In this document: positions 26,931 to 36,978 of the stretch, one piece after another
Layout of the letters: the number at the start of each line of letters is the position of its first letter
Position numbering within the stretch: the stretch's first letter is position 1
Source of the DNA: Sideroxyarcus sp.
GTDB taxonomy: Bacteria; Pseudomonadota; Gammaproteobacteria; Burkholderiales; Gallionellaceae
Length of the DNA stretch: 64,000 nucleotides
Assembly (NCBI GenBank): GCA_030651895.1
Contig: JAUSBR010000009.1
Span: 62,001-126,000, forward strand
Direction of reading: 5' to 3'
Notes under the pieces: model-generated
The model's input: only the letters and a program-made list of their open reading frames with translations
The model's database searches: none
Told to the model about the DNA's origin: nothing
Translations under genes and position numbers: made by a program

Positions 26931-27647
26931 CTTGTTGAGATAGTTTGGATCGAACTTGTCGGCGGTAGCCTGCTCGTCTTCCACACGCACACCGAGCTTT
27001 TCGAGTTGTTGCAGGATATGTTCTATGCGCTGGTCCACGGTCACACTGTGCCCGATCAAGCCGTGCAAGGCTTTGGCGACCGGATCGTTCTGGTCATTGC
27101 TGATGCCGTAGGCATTGAAACCGGTCGTTTTCTTGGCTTCGTCGAGGATGCGCGCCGGAATACCCGCCGCCGTCGCCCCGGCCGGAACGTCCTTCACCAC
27201 CACCGCATTCGAGCCGATCTTGGCGTTTTCGCCTATATATATGGGGCCGAGGATCTTGGCGCCCGCCCCCACCACCACACCGTTGCCCAGTGTCGGATGG
27301 CGTTTGCCTTCCTTCCACGATGTACCGCCCAGCGTGACACCGTGATACAGCGTCACATCGTCGCCGATCTCGGCAGTCTCGCCGATCACCACCCCCATGC
27401 CGTGGTCGATGAAGAAGCGGCGGCCGATGGTCGCGCCCGGATGGATCTCGATACCGGTGAACCAGCGTGCGAAATGCGAAGTGAAACGCGCCATCCATTT
27501 CAGCTCGACGTGCCACAGCCAGTTGGAAAGGCGATGGAAGATGCGAGCGTGCAACCCCGGATAGCAGGTCAGCACCTCGAAGGTGGTGCGCGCCGCCGGG
27601 TCGCGGGCGAATACGCTGGCGATGTCCTCACGGATATTCTTAAACAT
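26919..27647 (-). CDS. cysE: Serine O-acetyltransferase CysE
   Basis: This protein of about 242 residues makes O-acetylserine from serine and acetyl-CoA for cysteine synthesis. An N-terminal helical domain ([20 protein letters not shown]) precedes a left-handed beta-helix of hexapeptide repeats ([31 protein letters not shown]). The catalytic His region is [12 protein letters not shown] and HGVTLGG. The chosen start MFKNIRED overlaps the trmJ end by 8 nt. The gene directly precedes iscR, so cysteine supply sits beside cysteine use. Confidence 0.96.
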   Translation of the reverse strand: MFKNIREDIASVFARDPAARTTFEVLTCYPGLHARIFHRLSNWLWHVELKWMARFTSHFARWFTGIEIHPGATIGRRFFIDHGMGVVIGETAEIGDDVTLYHGVTLGGTSWKEGKRHPTLGNGVVVGAGAKILGPIYIGENAKIGSNAVVVKDVPAGATAAGIPARILDEAKKTTGFNAYGISNDQNDPVAKALHGLIGHSVTVDQRIEHILQQLEKLGVRVEDEQATADKFDPNYLNKIVD

Positions 27648-28404
27648 CTTTATGTTCTTGCTGATAACGAGCCTTGAGGCGAGCATTGTACTCGGTTGTG
27701 ACGGTCAGGATACCGCGCAGGATGTTGACCTCCTCGTCTTCCAGGCGCGTGCGCGAATACAGGCGGCGCAGGCGCTGCATCAGCCGCGCCGGGTTCTGCG
27801 TGGTGAAGAAACCGATCTCGAACAGGGTCTTTTCCAGATGCGCGTAAAGCCCTTCCACGCGCTCGTGCGCGGCCGGAACGATCTCCGCCGCCTGCGGCCG
27901 GTAGCTCTGCGCCGCCACGCTCAGCTCGTAAGCGATCACCTGCACCGATGCCGCGATGTTGAGCGAGGAAAAATCGGGATTGGCCGGGATGTTCACTCCC
28001 AGCTGGGCATGGCCCATCTCCTCGTTGGTCAGGCCCGACATCTCGGTGCCGAACAGCAGCGCCACCGGCGCGGCCTGCGCCTGCTGCAGCACCTGCGGCA
28101 TCGCCTCGCGCGGCATCTGCACCTCGATGGAGATGTCGCGCAGCCGCGCCGTCATCGCCACGGTGAAGGCCACGCCCTGCAGCGCCTCGTCGATGGACGC
28201 GCAAACCACGGCATTCTGCAGGATATCGTCCGCCCCGGCGGCCATCGCCGTCGCCTGCGGATCCGGGAAATGACGTGGATTGATGAGATACAGCCGGCCC
28301 AATCCCATGGTCTTCATCGCCCGCGCGGCCGCGCCGATGTTGCCCGGATGGGTGGTATGGCTGAGGACGACGCGGACGTTATTCAAAGGATTAGGTTTAT
28401 TCAA
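27640..28404 (-). CDS. trmJ: tRNA (cytidine/uridine-2'-O-)-methyltransferase TrmJ
   Basis: This is a SPOUT-fold 2'-O-methyltransferase acting on position 32 of tRNAs. It carries [46 protein letters not shown] and the trefoil-knot segment [14 protein letters not shown] (from [14 protein letters not shown]). A TTG at 28404 is taken as start because no in-frame ATG exists upstream. A GTG at 28497 would add 31 residues translated from the hairpin element at 28445-28587 and is unlikely. The gene overlaps cysE, as often seen in Proteobacteria with the trmJ-iscR neighbourhood. Confidence 0.92.
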   Translation of the reverse strand: MNKPNPLNNVRVVLSHTTHPGNIGAAARAMKTMGLGRLYLINPRHFPDPQATAMAAGADDILQNAVVCASIDEALQGVAFTVAMTARLRDISIEVQMPREAMPQVLQQAQAAPVALLFGTEMSGLTNEEMGHAQLGVNIPANPDFSSLNIAASVQVIAYELSVAAQSYRPQAAEIVPAAHERVEGLYAHLEKTLFEIGFFTTQNPARLMQRLRRLYSRTRLEDEEVNILRGILTVTTEYNARLKARYQQEHKDV

Positions 28405-28444
28405 AGCGGAATACCAACTAAAATGCGGGGCGGTTACACCAATT

Positions 28445-28587
28445 CGAAACTTTGAGTAACCGTAGCGAGCGGCTTGAGTGCAAGGCGCACGGCGCACAGG
28501 AACCGGAGTGTACTCATAAGTACATGAGGATTCCGAGCACCGCGCAACGCAGCAATCGGGCCGCGCAGTAGGTTAATCAAAGTTTCG
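28445..28587. repeat. MITE-like 143-bp hairpin element with 17-bp terminal inverted repeats
   Basis: The ends CGAAACTTTGAGTAACC (28445-28461) and GGTTAATCAAAGTTTCG (28571-28587) match as inverted repeats at 16 of 17 positions. The centre GTAC-TCATAA-GTAC (28510-28523) coincides with the element midpoint. Inner segments (CGGCGCACAGGAACCGGAGT versus ATTCCGAGCACCG) also pair imperfectly, so the whole unit can fold as one long hairpin. It carries no coding sequence of its own and fills the trmJ/suhB divergent gap. Confidence 0.78.
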
Positions 28588-28612
28588 CGCTCATTAAAAA
28601 GGTCGTACTGAT

Positions 28613-29413
28613 ATGCACCCCATGCTCAACATCGCGGTGAAGGCCGCTATTCGCGCCGGCAAGATGATTTACCGTGCCGCCGACAACCTCGATCACCTCA
28701 CCGTGACCAAAAAATCCCACGCGGATTACGTCAGCGAAGTGGATCGCGCCGCCGAGCGCATCATCATCGAAGCCTTGCAGCAAGCCTATCCGACGCATGC
28801 GATTCTAGCAGAAGAGAGCGGCGCCCAAGGCGAGTCGGAGTACGTCTGGATCATCGATCCGCTCGACGGCACCACCAACTTCCTGCACGGCGTGCAGCAA
28901 TATGCCGTCTCCATCGCCCTGCAGCACAATGGTGTGCTGACCCAGGCTGTCGTGTACGACCCGACCAAGAACGACCTCTTCACCGCCACCCGCGGCCGCG
29001 GCGCTTTCCTTAACGACAAGCGCATCCGCGTGAGCAAGCGCAAGGAACTGGCCGACAGCCTCATCGGCACCGGCTTCCCCTACACCAATTTCGAACACAA
29101 GGACGCCTACATGGCGATCTTCACCGACGTCATGCAAAAGACCGCCGGCCTGCGTCGTCCCGGTGCCGCCTCGCTCGATCTGGCCTGGACGGCCGCCGGA
29201 CGTTTCGACGGTTTCTTCGAGACCGCGCTCAAACCCTGGGATCTCGCCGCCGGCGCGCTGCTCATCATCGAAGCGGGCGGCATGGTCAGCGACCTGCACG
29301 GCTCGGACACCTATATCAAGAGCGGCCACATCTGCGCGGGCAACCCCTTCATCCACCCGCAACTGCTGGAAGTCATCGCCCCGCACCTGACTGCCGGACT
29401 CAAGGGTCAATAA
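28613..29413 (+). CDS. suhB: Inositol-1-monophosphatase family protein SuhB
   Basis: This 266-residue Mg-dependent phosphatase has motif 1 [15 protein letters not shown], the upstream metal-ligand Glu in AILAEESGA, and motif 2 [20 protein letters not shown] with [17 protein letters not shown]. In Proteobacteria SuhB also acts in rRNA transcription antitermination. The ATG is 25 bp from the hairpin element, whose insertion must therefore affect the promoter or leader. Confidence 0.95.
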   Translation: MHPMLNIAVKAAIRAGKMIYRAADNLDHLTVTKKSHADYVSEVDRAAERIIIEALQQAYPTHAILAEESGAQGESEYVWIIDPLDGTTNFLHGVQQYAVSIALQHNGVLTQAVVYDPTKNDLFTATRGRGAFLNDKRIRVSKRKELADSLIGTGFPYTNFEHKDAYMAIFTDVMQKTAGLRRPGAASLDLAWTAAGRFDGFFETALKPWDLAAGALLIIEAGGMVSDLHGSDTYIKSGHICAGNPFIHPQLLEVIAPHLTAGLKGQ

Positions 29414-29434
29414 ACAGCGCTTCCGACCGCCACC

Positions 29435-30466
29435 ATGGACACCCTGCTCATCCTCGCGATCGCGACCATCGCCATCGTCCTGATCTTCGAGTACACCAAC
29501 GGTTTCCATGACGCCGCCAACATCATCGCCACCGTCATCGCCTCGCGCGCGATGACGCCGGTGCAGGCGGTGGTGCTGGTGGCCTTCTTTGAATTCCTCG
29601 GCCCGCTGCTGGGCGGCACTGCTGTGGCCAACACCATCGGCAAGTTCATCACGCTGGACGACATCGACCGCACGCTCGCGCTCGTCATCGTGCTGTGCGG
29701 CCTTTCCGGCGCCATCGCCTGGAACCTCATCACCTGGTGGTTCGGTATCCCCTCCTCGTCCTCGCATGCACTGGTCGGCGGGCTGGCCGGCGTGGTGATG
29801 GTCGCCGCCGGTGGCGACCATGTGGCCTGGGGCTTTGGCGACTTGCTGCACGGCGAACTCAACGGCGTCGCCAAAGTTATCGTCGCGCTCATCCTCTCGC
29901 CCATCATCGGCTTCTGGGTCGGTTTTGTGCTGCACCGGGTCATGCTGGGGCTGCTGCGCGGCGCGCGCCCTTCCATCAACCGCGACCTGCGCCACCTGCA
30001 GTTTGTCACCTCGGCCGGGCTGGCTTTCTCGCACGGCGCCAACGACGCGCAGAAGAGCATGGGCATATTGACGCTGGTGCTGGTGCTGGGCGGCTTCATT
30101 CCCACCTTCGAGGTGCCGTTCTGGGTGATGCTGACCTGCTCCTTCGCCATCACGCTGGGCATCCTCTCCGGCGGCTGGCAGATCGTGCGCACGCTTGGCT
30201 TCTCCATCTACAAGATCCGTCCGCTGCACGCGCTCGATTCGCAGATGACCGCTGCCGGCGTCATCTTCGCTTCATCGCTGGCCGGCGCCCCGGTCTCCAC
30301 CACCCATGTGGTCGCCACCTCCATCATGGGCATCGGCGCCTCCGAGCGGCCCAAGGCGGTACGCTGGAGCAAGGCCTTCGAGATCATCGCCACCTGGATC
30401 ATCACCATCCCCGGTGCAGCGCTGATGTCGATTAGCTGCTATCTTCTCGTCCACTTCTTCGTCTAG
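29435..30466 (+). CDS. pit: Low-affinity inorganic phosphate transporter (PiT family)
   Basis: This is a 343-residue integral membrane protein with the two PiT signatures: FEYTNGFHDAANIIATVIAS near the N-terminus and FSHGANDAQKSMGI in the second half. It also has about ten hydrophobic helices. It imports metal-phosphate with protons. It is followed 10 bp later by the DUF47 partner, the usual pit-accessory pair, and starts 21 bp after suhB. Confidence 0.96.
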   Translation: MDTLLILAIATIAIVLIFEYTNGFHDAANIIATVIASRAMTPVQAVVLVAFFEFLGPLLGGTAVANTIGKFITLDDIDRTLALVIVLCGLSGAIAWNLITWWFGIPSSSSHALVGGLAGVVMVAAGGDHVAWGFGDLLHGELNGVAKVIVALILSPIIGFWVGFVLHRVMLGLLRGARPSINRDLRHLQFVTSAGLAFSHGANDAQKSMGILTLVLVLGGFIPTFEVPFWVMLTCSFAITLGILSGGWQIVRTLGFSIYKIRPLHALDSQMTAAGVIFASSLAGAPVSTTHVVATSIMGIGASERPKAVRWSKAFEIIATWIITIPGAALMSISCYLLVHFFV

Positions 30467-30476
30467 AGGCCACCCC

Positions 30477-31127
30477 ATGAATGCCGCACTCAAAGCATCC
30501 CAGACCATGCTGGCCCGCATCCTTGACCGCGTCTTCCCCAAGGTGCCGGATTTCTTCCACATGCTCACCGAGCAGAACCTCAAGGTCGCGCACACAGTCG
30601 ATCTGCTGGTCGAATACATGGAGCACGACGGCCCCGAAGTGGCCGATGCGCTCAAGCTCGACGTGCACGAGGCCGACCTCATCAAGGCGCGCAACCTGCA
30701 CGAACTCAACGACGCCTTCTCCACGCCCATCGACCGCGAGGACATCTACCGTGCCATCATGACGCTGGACGAGATCGTGATGTATTGCAAGACCACCGTG
30801 CACGAGATGGACGTGCTCGGCGTCAAACCGGACCCTTTCATGCGCGACATCTCGCACTGCATCAAGGAAGGCGTGGAAGCCCTGTCCAGCGGCTTCGCCA
30901 AGCTGGCCACGACCCCCGCCGCTGCCGCGCACGATGCCGATGCCGCGCGCAAGGCCGAGCGCCGAGCCGAGAAACAATACCGTATCGCTCTCTCCACTCT
31001 GTTCGAGGGCAGCGACTACGTCAGCATGTTCAAGCGCCGCGAGATCTACCGCCACCTGACCAACGCCGCGCACCACATGGCGCAATGCGCCAACACACTG
31101 CACGACATCGTGGTGAAGATAAGCTGA
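30477..31127 (+). CDS. DUF47 / PhoU-like Pit accessory protein
   Basis: This 216-residue all-helical protein of the TIGR00153/DUF47 family is related to PhoU. Acidic E/D-x-x-D motifs for metal binding are seen in KVAHTVDLLVEYMEHDG, DVHEADLIKARNLHELND and HDIVVKIS. It is predicted to regulate the neighbouring phosphate transporter at the cytoplasmic face. It is co-directional with pit and the thioesterase, with gaps of 10 and 3 bp. Confidence 0.92.
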   Translation: MNAALKASQTMLARILDRVFPKVPDFFHMLTEQNLKVAHTVDLLVEYMEHDGPEVADALKLDVHEADLIKARNLHELNDAFSTPIDREDIYRAIMTLDEIVMYCKTTVHEMDVLGVKPDPFMRDISHCIKEGVEALSSGFAKLATTPAAAAHDADAARKAERRAEKQYRIALSTLFEGSDYVSMFKRREIYRHLTNAAHHMAQCANTLHDIVVKIS

Positions 31128-31130
31128 ACG

Positions 31131-31574
31131 ATGAGCCAGACCGCAGAACTCACCCGCTTTCTGCACGCGCACATCCCGCTATCGCAGGCGATGCAGATCA
31201 CCGCGCGCGCTTACGACGGCCAGAGTCTGCTCCTGAGCGCCCCGCTCGCCCCCAACGTCAACGATAAATCCACCGCTTTCGGCGGCAGCCTCTACAACCT
31301 CGCCGTGCTATGCGGCTGGAGCCTGCTGCGGCTCAGGCTGGACGAGGCCGGACTGGAAAGAAAGAACATCGTCATTCAGGAAGCCGATACCCGCTACCTG
31401 TTACCGGTCACCGGAGAACTGCAGGCGGAATGCCGCCTAGTGCCCGAGGCCTGGCAGGATTTTCTGCAGCCCCTGCAACAGCGCGGACGTGCTCGCATCA
31501 CGCTCAACATCATCATCCGCCAGCAGGACAAACCTGCCGTCGAATTCACCGGCACCTACGTCGCGCTCGATTAG
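31131..31574 (+). CDS. YiiD C-terminal-type thioesterase
   Basis: This is a 147-residue hotdog-fold protein of the putative-thioesterase family (YiiD C-terminal domain). Characteristic segments are [30 protein letters not shown], and [17 protein letters not shown]. The substrate acyl-CoA is unknown. It starts 3 bp after the DUF47 gene and ends 4 bp before mutS, so it looks co-transcribed with both. Confidence 0.86.
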   Translation: MSQTAELTRFLHAHIPLSQAMQITARAYDGQSLLLSAPLAPNVNDKSTAFGGSLYNLAVLCGWSLLRLRLDEAGLERKNIVIQEADTRYLLPVTGELQAECRLVPEAWQDFLQPLQQRGRARITLNIIIRQQDKPAVEFTGTYVALD

Positions 31575-31578
31575 AACC

Positions 31579-34245
31579 ATGTCCGACACCGCACTCGAAA
31601 AACACACGCCCATGATGCAGCAGTACCTGCGACTGAAGGCAGACCACGCCGACAAGTTGCTGTTCTACCGCATGGGCGACTTCTACGAACTGTTCCATGA
31701 CGACGCCGTGCGCGTCGCCAAACTGCTCGACATCACCCTCACCCAACGCGGCGCCTCCAACGGCCAGCCGATCAAGATGGCGGGTGTGCCCTATCACGCC
31801 GCCGAGCAATACCTCGCGCGATTGGTGAAGATGGGCGAGTCGGTCGCCATCTGCGAACAGATCGGCGACCCCGCTACCAGCAAAGGCCCGGTCGAACGCA
31901 AAGTCGTGCGCATCGTCACCCCCGGCACCGTCACCGACTCCGCATTGCTCGAAGAGAAGCGCGACAACCTGCTGCTCGCGCTGCACCAGCGCAACAACGA
32001 AGTCGGCCTCGCCTGGCTCAACCTCGCCGCAGGCACCTTCACCCTCGCCGAAGTCGCCGCCAAACAACTGCCCGCCGAACTCGAACGCCTGCAACCTTCC
32101 GAGATTCTCTACGCCGAAAGCTCCACTGCGCCGCAGTTCAGGAACGCGGCAAGTAAATCCCTGCCCGAGTGGCACTTCGCCCGCGACACCGCGCACCGTG
32201 CGCTGTGCCAGCAATTCGGCACACGCGACCTCGCCGGATTCGGCTGTGACGATTTCTCTGTGGGTTTGGAAGCCGCAGGCGCACTGCTCGGCTACGCCAA
32301 ACTGACCCAGGGCCAGAGCATCGCCCACATCCGCAGCGCGCAGGTCTATCACGCCGACGAATACGTGCGCATGGACGCCGCCACAAGACGCAACCTGGAG
32401 ATCACCCAGACCCTGCGCGGCGAACCCGCGCCGACCTTGCTCTCGCTGCTCGACACCTGCGGCACCAACATGGGCAGCCGTTTGCTGGCGCACTGGCTGC
32501 ATCATCCGTTGCGTAACCGGACAACGCTGCAAGCCAGACTGGATGCAGTCGAACAACTGGGCAGCCTGCACCACACCGTGCGTGAACAACTCAAACCCAG
32601 CGTGGACGTGGAACGCATCACCGCCCGTATCGCGCTGCGCAGTGCAAGGCCGCGCGACCTCTCCGGTTTGCGCGAGACGCTCAAGACCTTGCCGCAGTTG
32701 CACACGCTGCTGGCAAACGTGGATGCGCCACGCATCAAACACCTGGCCGCCGAACTTAACCAAACAGCCCCTCACCAGACCGTTCGTCCTGAGCCTGTCG
32801 AAGGATCGGCGCAAAGCGCCGGCGGACCTGAAGGTACCCACCAGACCGGCGCGCCCGCCAACCCTTCGACAGGCTCAGGGCGAACGGGAATAGAGTTAGT
32901 GGAGTTGCTACAAAGAACAATCAAAGAAGAGCCCTCCTCCGTATTAAGAGAAGGCAGCGTAATCGCCGACGGCTTCGACGCCGAGCTGGACGAACTACGC
33001 GGCATCCAGACCAACTGCGGCGATTTCCTGATGGAATTGGAACTGCGCGAACGCGCCCGCACCGGCATCGATAAACTGAAAGTTGAATACAACCGCGTCC
33101 ACGGCTTCTACATCGAGGTCAGCTTTGCCAATGCCGACAAGGTACCGGACGACTACCGCCGCCGCCAGACGCTGAAGAACGTCGAGCGCTACATCACGCC
33201 GGAACTCAAGGCCTTCGAGGACAAAGCGCTCTCCGCCAACGACCGCGCACTGGCGCGCGAAAAATTCCTCTACGAACAACTGCTCGACCAGCTCGCGCCC
33301 TTCATCCCGCAACTGCAGCGCATCGCCGCCGCCATCGCCGAGCTGGACGTGCTCGCCACCTTCGCCGAACGCGCCGCCACGCTCAACTTCTGCGCGCCGC
33401 AGTTCAGCGACGACGCGCAACTCGTCATCAAGCAAGGCCGTCATCCGGTGGTGCAAGCGCAAGTGGACACCTTCACCCCCAACGACACCACGCTCAACGA
33501 CGCGCGCCGCACACTGCTCATCACCGGCCCCAACATGGGCGGTAAATCGACCTACATGCGCCAGGTCGCCATCATCGCGCTGCTCGCGCATGTCGGCTGC
33601 TTCGTCCCCGCGCAGGCAGCGGTGCTGGGCGAGATTGACCAGATATTCACGCGCATCGGCGCATCGGACGACCTAGCCTCCGGACGTTCCACCTTCATGG
33701 TCGAGATGACCGAGGCCGCCAACATCCTGCACAACGCCACCGAAAAGAGTCTGGTACTGGTGGACGAGATCGGGCGCGGTACCAGCACCTTCGACGGTCT
33801 CGCCCTCGCCTACGCCATCGCGCGCCACCTGCTGGAGATCAACCGCAGCTACACCCTGTTCGCCACGCACTATTTCGAACTCACGCGGCTGGCCGAAGAA
33901 TTCACTCAGCTCGCCAACGTCCACCTCGCCGCCATCGAACACCAGCACAGCATCGTCTTCCTGCACTCTGTGAACGAAGGCGCCGCCAGCCAGAGCTACG
34001 GCCTGCAAGTCGCCGCACTCGCGGGCGTGCCGAACAGCGTCATTCGCTCTGCGAAGAAACAACTGGTGAAACTGGAACAGAACAGCGCCGCACAAAACCC
34101 ACAGGGTGACCTCTTCACCGCCGCGCCGGAAGCACCGGAGCCGGAAGAACATCCGCTGCTGTCGGCACTGCGCGACCTGCAGCCGGATGAGATGAGTCCG
34201 AAGGAAGCGCTGGAGAGGATTTATCAGTTGAAGAAGTTGGTGTAG
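31579..34245 (+). CDS. mutS: DNA mismatch repair protein MutS
   Basis: This is an 888-residue mismatch-recognition ATPase. The mismatch-reading [10 protein letters not shown] motif is near residue 30, Walker [17 protein letters not shown] near 650, [12 protein letters not shown] near 728, and the [10 protein letters not shown] box follows. The dimer/MutL-contact tail ends in [13 protein letters not shown]. The start was set at the ATG before [11 protein letters not shown]; a longer frame overlaps the thioesterase gene. Residues ~401-437 are a foreign insert read from a palindromic repeat, between LAAELNQ and [13 protein letters not shown] in the helical lever region. Otherwise the protein appears intact. 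Confidence 0.97.
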   Translation: MSDTALEKHTPMMQQYLRLKADHADKLLFYRMGDFYELFHDDAVRVAKLLDITLTQRGASNGQPIKMAGVPYHAAEQYLARLVKMGESVAICEQIGDPATSKGPVERKVVRIVTPGTVTDSALLEEKRDNLLLALHQRNNEVGLAWLNLAAGTFTLAEVAAKQLPAELERLQPSEILYAESSTAPQFRNAASKSLPEWHFARDTAHRALCQQFGTRDLAGFGCDDFSVGLEAAGALLGYAKLTQGQSIAHIRSAQVYHADEYVRMDAATRRNLEITQTLRGEPAPTLLSLLDTCGTNMGSRLLAHWLHHPLRNRTTLQARLDAVEQLGSLHHTVREQLKPSVDVERITARIALRSARPRDLSGLRETLKTLPQLHTLLANVDAPRIKHLAAELNQTAPHQTVRPEPVEGSAQSAGGPEGTHQTGAPANPSTGSGRTGIELVELLQRTIKEEPSSVLREGSVIADGFDAELDELRGIQTNCGDFLMELELRERARTGIDKLKVEYNRVHGFYIEVSFANADKVPDDYRRRQTLKNVERYITPELKAFEDKALSANDRALAREKFLYEQLLDQLAPFIPQLQRIAAAIAELDVLATFAERAATLNFCAPQFSDDAQLVIKQGRHPVVQAQVDTFTPNDTTLNDARRTLLITGPNMGGKSTYMRQVAIIALLAHVGCFVPAQAAVLGEIDQIFTRIGASDDLASGRSTFMVEMTEAANILHNATEKSLVLVDEIGRGTSTFDGLALAYAIARHLLEINRSYTLFATHYFELTRLAEEFTQLANVHLAAIEHQHSIVFLHSVNEGAASQSYGLQVAALAGVPNSVIRSAKKQLVKLEQNSAAQNPQGDLFTAAPEAPEPEEHPLLSALRDLQPDEMSPKEALERIYQLKKLV
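32781..32887. repeat. Complete palindromic repeat inserted in frame in mutS
   Basis: The left arm CGTTCGTCCTGAGCCTGTCG+AAGG (32781-32804) and the right arm CCTTCGACAGGCTCAGGGCG+AACGG (32863-32887) are inverted copies of each other. A central segment contains a second small hairpin (CGGCGCAAAGCGCCG). Read in the MutS frame it gives RPEPVEG at one end and [10 protein letters not shown] at the other, with no stop. Confidence 0.88.
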
Positions 34246-34278
34246 CCTCCCTAATCATATTTTAGAAAGTGAAATTCC

Positions 34279-35337
34279 ATGGATAAATTCGCGCATGACA
34301 AAAAACATGAGTGCACGATTATCCTCGACACAAATCAGTTCATTCGTGATCTATCTTTGTCTGAAATACGATGGAAGAATCTTATCGACTATGTTCGTAA
34401 AACTGACGCTGTCGTAAAAATGCCCAGAGTGGTCTGGGATGAAATTGGCGTCAACTACAAAAAACGGATTAACGAACATCTTCGAAAAGCACAAGAAAGC
34501 ACAGAGCAATTCAACAACCTCATCAACTTCCAGAGTGAACACCACCAATTTTATGGACAACTGCATAGGATTGAGCCTCCCATTTCAACTCTTACACCTA
34601 AAGAGTTAATGGAGCGATACCTCGCCCATATCAAGTCGAAGCTGCAATTAAAAACACAAGACTTTTTGGAAATAGAGAATAAGTGGTATGAGGAAATATA
34701 CAAGCGATCTCTTACTCATCAAAAACCGTTTTCCACAGAAAATGACAAAGGGTTTAAAGATTCCATACTATGGAAGTGTGTTCTTTCACTTTCAAGTCGC
34801 CCCGGCTTCAAAGAAGCTCCGATAGTCCTCATCTCTTCAAATACGAGAGATTTCTGCGACGGCAAACCATCACTTCATCCAGACTTACACAAAGAAGCAA
34901 AGACTCTTGGACTTGACGTACATTTCTTTGATGGTTTGGATAAGTTCTTCCAAGAATGGGGAGCAGAAGCACTCAATATCAACTTCGACAAATTGAGACG
35001 AGACATACCTGAAAAGTTGATTAAGGAAGCACTCCTTCCATCCACTCAAAAACTAATGCGCCGAAGTGAGAATAGGCCTGAAAACATTCTCATACTAGGC
35101 ATTAGCTTTAAGCTTAAAGAGGCAACGGGAAACAATAGAAAGCTCGAAATGTCTATTTCAGGCTCGTTAACCAACACAATTGCCAAATGCGAATATTTAG
35201 ACTTTAGTGCAGAAGCAATATTTATCGAAGATGGGGCCGACAAACAAATTTCCATTCAGCACTTTTCTCCCCATATAGAAACCGAAAAACAAACAGCCGA
35301 TTTCTTCACGTCATATCTATCGTTTGACGCTAATTAA
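34279..35337 (+). CDS. PIN-like domain protein (DUF4935 type)
   Basis: This is a 352-residue protein. The first ~220 residues look like a PIN-type nuclease: ILDTNQF (Asp ~18), VVWDEIG (~52), FKDSILWKCVL (Asp ~157) and SSNTRDFCDG provide the acidic residues expected of a metal centre. The C-terminal ~120 residues are not recognised. The gene is markedly AT-richer than mutS before it and stands alone, suggesting horizontal acquisition. An RNase role in toxin or defence function would fit the family but is an inference. Its start is preceded by a weak GAAAGTGAAA. Confidence 0.75.
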   Translation: MDKFAHDKKHECTIILDTNQFIRDLSLSEIRWKNLIDYVRKTDAVVKMPRVVWDEIGVNYKKRINEHLRKAQESTEQFNNLINFQSEHHQFYGQLHRIEPPISTLTPKELMERYLAHIKSKLQLKTQDFLEIENKWYEEIYKRSLTHQKPFSTENDKGFKDSILWKCVLSLSSRPGFKEAPIVLISSNTRDFCDGKPSLHPDLHKEAKTLGLDVHFFDGLDKFFQEWGAEALNINFDKLRRDIPEKLIKEALLPSTQKLMRRSENRPENILILGISFKLKEATGNNRKLEMSISGSLTNTIAKCEYLDFSAEAIFIEDGADKQISIQHFSPHIETEKQTADFFTSYLSFDAN

Positions 35338-35428
35338 TATCGCCGAAAAACGCTAAAGTGCTCACACCACGTTTTCAAGAGCTAATGGGGGCGGGTTAGG
35401 ATTGTTCTGCACTCCGCAAAGGTAAGCA

Positions 35429-35920
35429 ATGGAAATTCTAGCTTGGGCGTTTCTCGGCGGCATCGTCGGTGCCGTGCTGATGGATGTCACCGAGTCTTAC
35501 GCTGCGAAGTTCGGCATCACCAGCGGCGTCAACATCGCCTTGGTGGGGCGCTGGTTTCTGGGCTTGCTGCACGGGCGTTTCGCTTACTCCAACATTCTCG
35601 ATTCCGCCCCGCTTTCCAATGAAGTGAAAGCCGGGTGGGTGTTTCATTTTCTGGTTGGCGGTGGCGGGGTGGCGTTGCTCTATCCGCTCTTCTTTCAAAT
35701 CACCGGCCTGCCCTTTCCCGGCAATCATCTGCTTGGCGGCGCGCTGTTCGGCCTTGCCACTTCAGCGCTGCCCTGGTTCATTCTGCTGCCCGCGTTTGGC
35801 TGGGGGATATTCGGGCGGCGCGGACCGCGCGGCTCGAATGCCTTGCTGGCAAGCACGCTTTCTCATCTCCCTTACGGATTGGGCGTCGGTGCGATGATCG
35901 CGTTGGGCGGGAACAGCTAA
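35429..35920 (+). CDS. DUF2938 membrane protein
   Basis: This is a 163-residue integral membrane protein of the DUF2938 family. It has four hydrophobic segments and the family pattern GGIVGAVLMDVTESY, GRWFLGLLHGRF, HFLVGGGGVALLYP and GLATSALPWFILLPAFGWG. The function is unknown. An AAAGGTAAGC ribosome-binding site precedes the ATG. It has no operon partner. Confidence 0.85.
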   Translation: MEILAWAFLGGIVGAVLMDVTESYAAKFGITSGVNIALVGRWFLGLLHGRFAYSNILDSAPLSNEVKAGWVFHFLVGGGGVALLYPLFFQITGLPFPGNHLLGGALFGLATSALPWFILLPAFGWGIFGRRGPRGSNALLASTLSHLPYGLGVGAMIALGGNS

Positions 35921-36117
35921 CGGGCTCTGCTTCGCATACCTGCCACAGGTTCAGTCAACAGGGGCGAATCGCGTCACCGATCGCCAGCCCCCGCCAAAAG
36001 ACCTCGTGCATATCATTGGTAATTGACGCCAAGTCCGTACTTTGCGGAAAAAGTATTACCGTTTTGGCCGATATTCCGGTTATGCTTTTTCCCTCGCCAC
36101 TCAAGAGGCCCACAGTC

Positions 36118-36954
36118 ATGATCCTGTTATTCTCTGAACAATGGATGTCCGCCCTGAAGGATGCCTGGAACTCGGCACCCCAAGTCTTCGAGCCTTTGCA
36201 GAAGGCTGCGTTTTCTTCCCGTGTCGGTTACGGTTTCGTTGGGGAACCCCAGCCGCGGGGCGTACTCGTGATTGAGGACGGAATGGCGACTTCGACGCTT
36301 TCCGGAACCAGCATCGGCGAGGTCGATTGGGATCTGCGCGCAACGGAAGACAACTGGAAGGGCTGGATCGAGAATGGCTTTTCGCTTTACAACCTGGGCA
36401 TCGCATTCGCTTCCCATCAGTTGCAGTTCCAAAAAGGCGATTACGCCCAGATGCTGAAGAACCCGCTGCTGAGTCGGCCCTTCGTCAGGCACTTTGAACT
36501 GTTCGAGAACATTCAGACCTATCAGACCAACTCGGGACTCCTGTACCGTCTGGGACTGAAAAAGAAGAAAGGCGTCATCGAAGCGGACAATTCCGGGCAG
36601 CGCTCCGGCTTGGACTTGATGGAAGCAATCCAGGCTCATATCAAATGGAAAACGCGATTCCAGAGTGCGATCGATGGCGTTTCAAAGGAGAAGTTCAGTC
36701 CCGAGGAAGCCTATATCGATACGGGATGCGAGTTGGGAAAATGGATCCACAGCCCCTTTTCGAAGATATTCCACGACCAACCCCATTTTGAAGATCTCAA
36801 GAAGACCCACGCCGAGTTTCACAAGATCGCCGGGGACATCGTGATCAAGATTCAAAACGGCTCAAGGGAAAGTCTGGATCAGTCGTTAGACGAGTTCAAT
36901 CGCATTTCCCGCAGCTTGATTCGGGATCTGCATGAACTGGCCAAGTTCATGTAG
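36118..36954 (+). CDS. SCP2-like plus CZB (chemoreceptor zinc-binding) domain protein
   Basis: This protein is about 278 residues long. Residues 1-150 resemble a bacterial sterol-carrier (SCP2-like) lipid-binding fold: VDWDLRATEDNWKGWIENG, HQLQFQKGDYAQMLKNPLL, a C-terminal hydrophobic helix. Residues ~165-278 are a CZB domain with the zinc set H (AIQAHIKWK), C-x-x-G-x-W (GCELGKWIHS) and H-x-x-F-H (KTHAEFHKIAG). CZB domains sense zinc or hypochlorous acid and are usually attached to chemoreceptors or diguanylate cyclases. Here it stands alone with a lipid-carrier-like module. The start was chosen at the ATG with AAGAGG upstream. Confidence 0.68.
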   Translation: MILLFSEQWMSALKDAWNSAPQVFEPLQKAAFSSRVGYGFVGEPQPRGVLVIEDGMATSTLSGTSIGEVDWDLRATEDNWKGWIENGFSLYNLGIAFASHQLQFQKGDYAQMLKNPLLSRPFVRHFELFENIQTYQTNSGLLYRLGLKKKKGVIEADNSGQRSGLDLMEAIQAHIKWKTRFQSAIDGVSKEKFSPEEAYIDTGCELGKWIHSPFSKIFHDQPHFEDLKKTHAEFHKIAGDIVIKIQNGSRESLDQSLDEFNRISRSLIRDLHELAKFM

Positions 36955-36978
36955 GCGGTTCCGCCAATATAGTCAGCT

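Noticed and set aside
28405-28497. GTG-started extension of TrmJ
   Set aside because: It would translate the hairpin element; the conserved TrmJ sequence starts at the NNVRVVLSH segment.
35635-36117. N-terminal extension of the SCP2/CZB gene back to 35635
   Set aside because: It overlaps the DUF2938 gene in another frame, has no ribosome-binding site and is not protein-like; the ATG at 36118 has AAGAGG.
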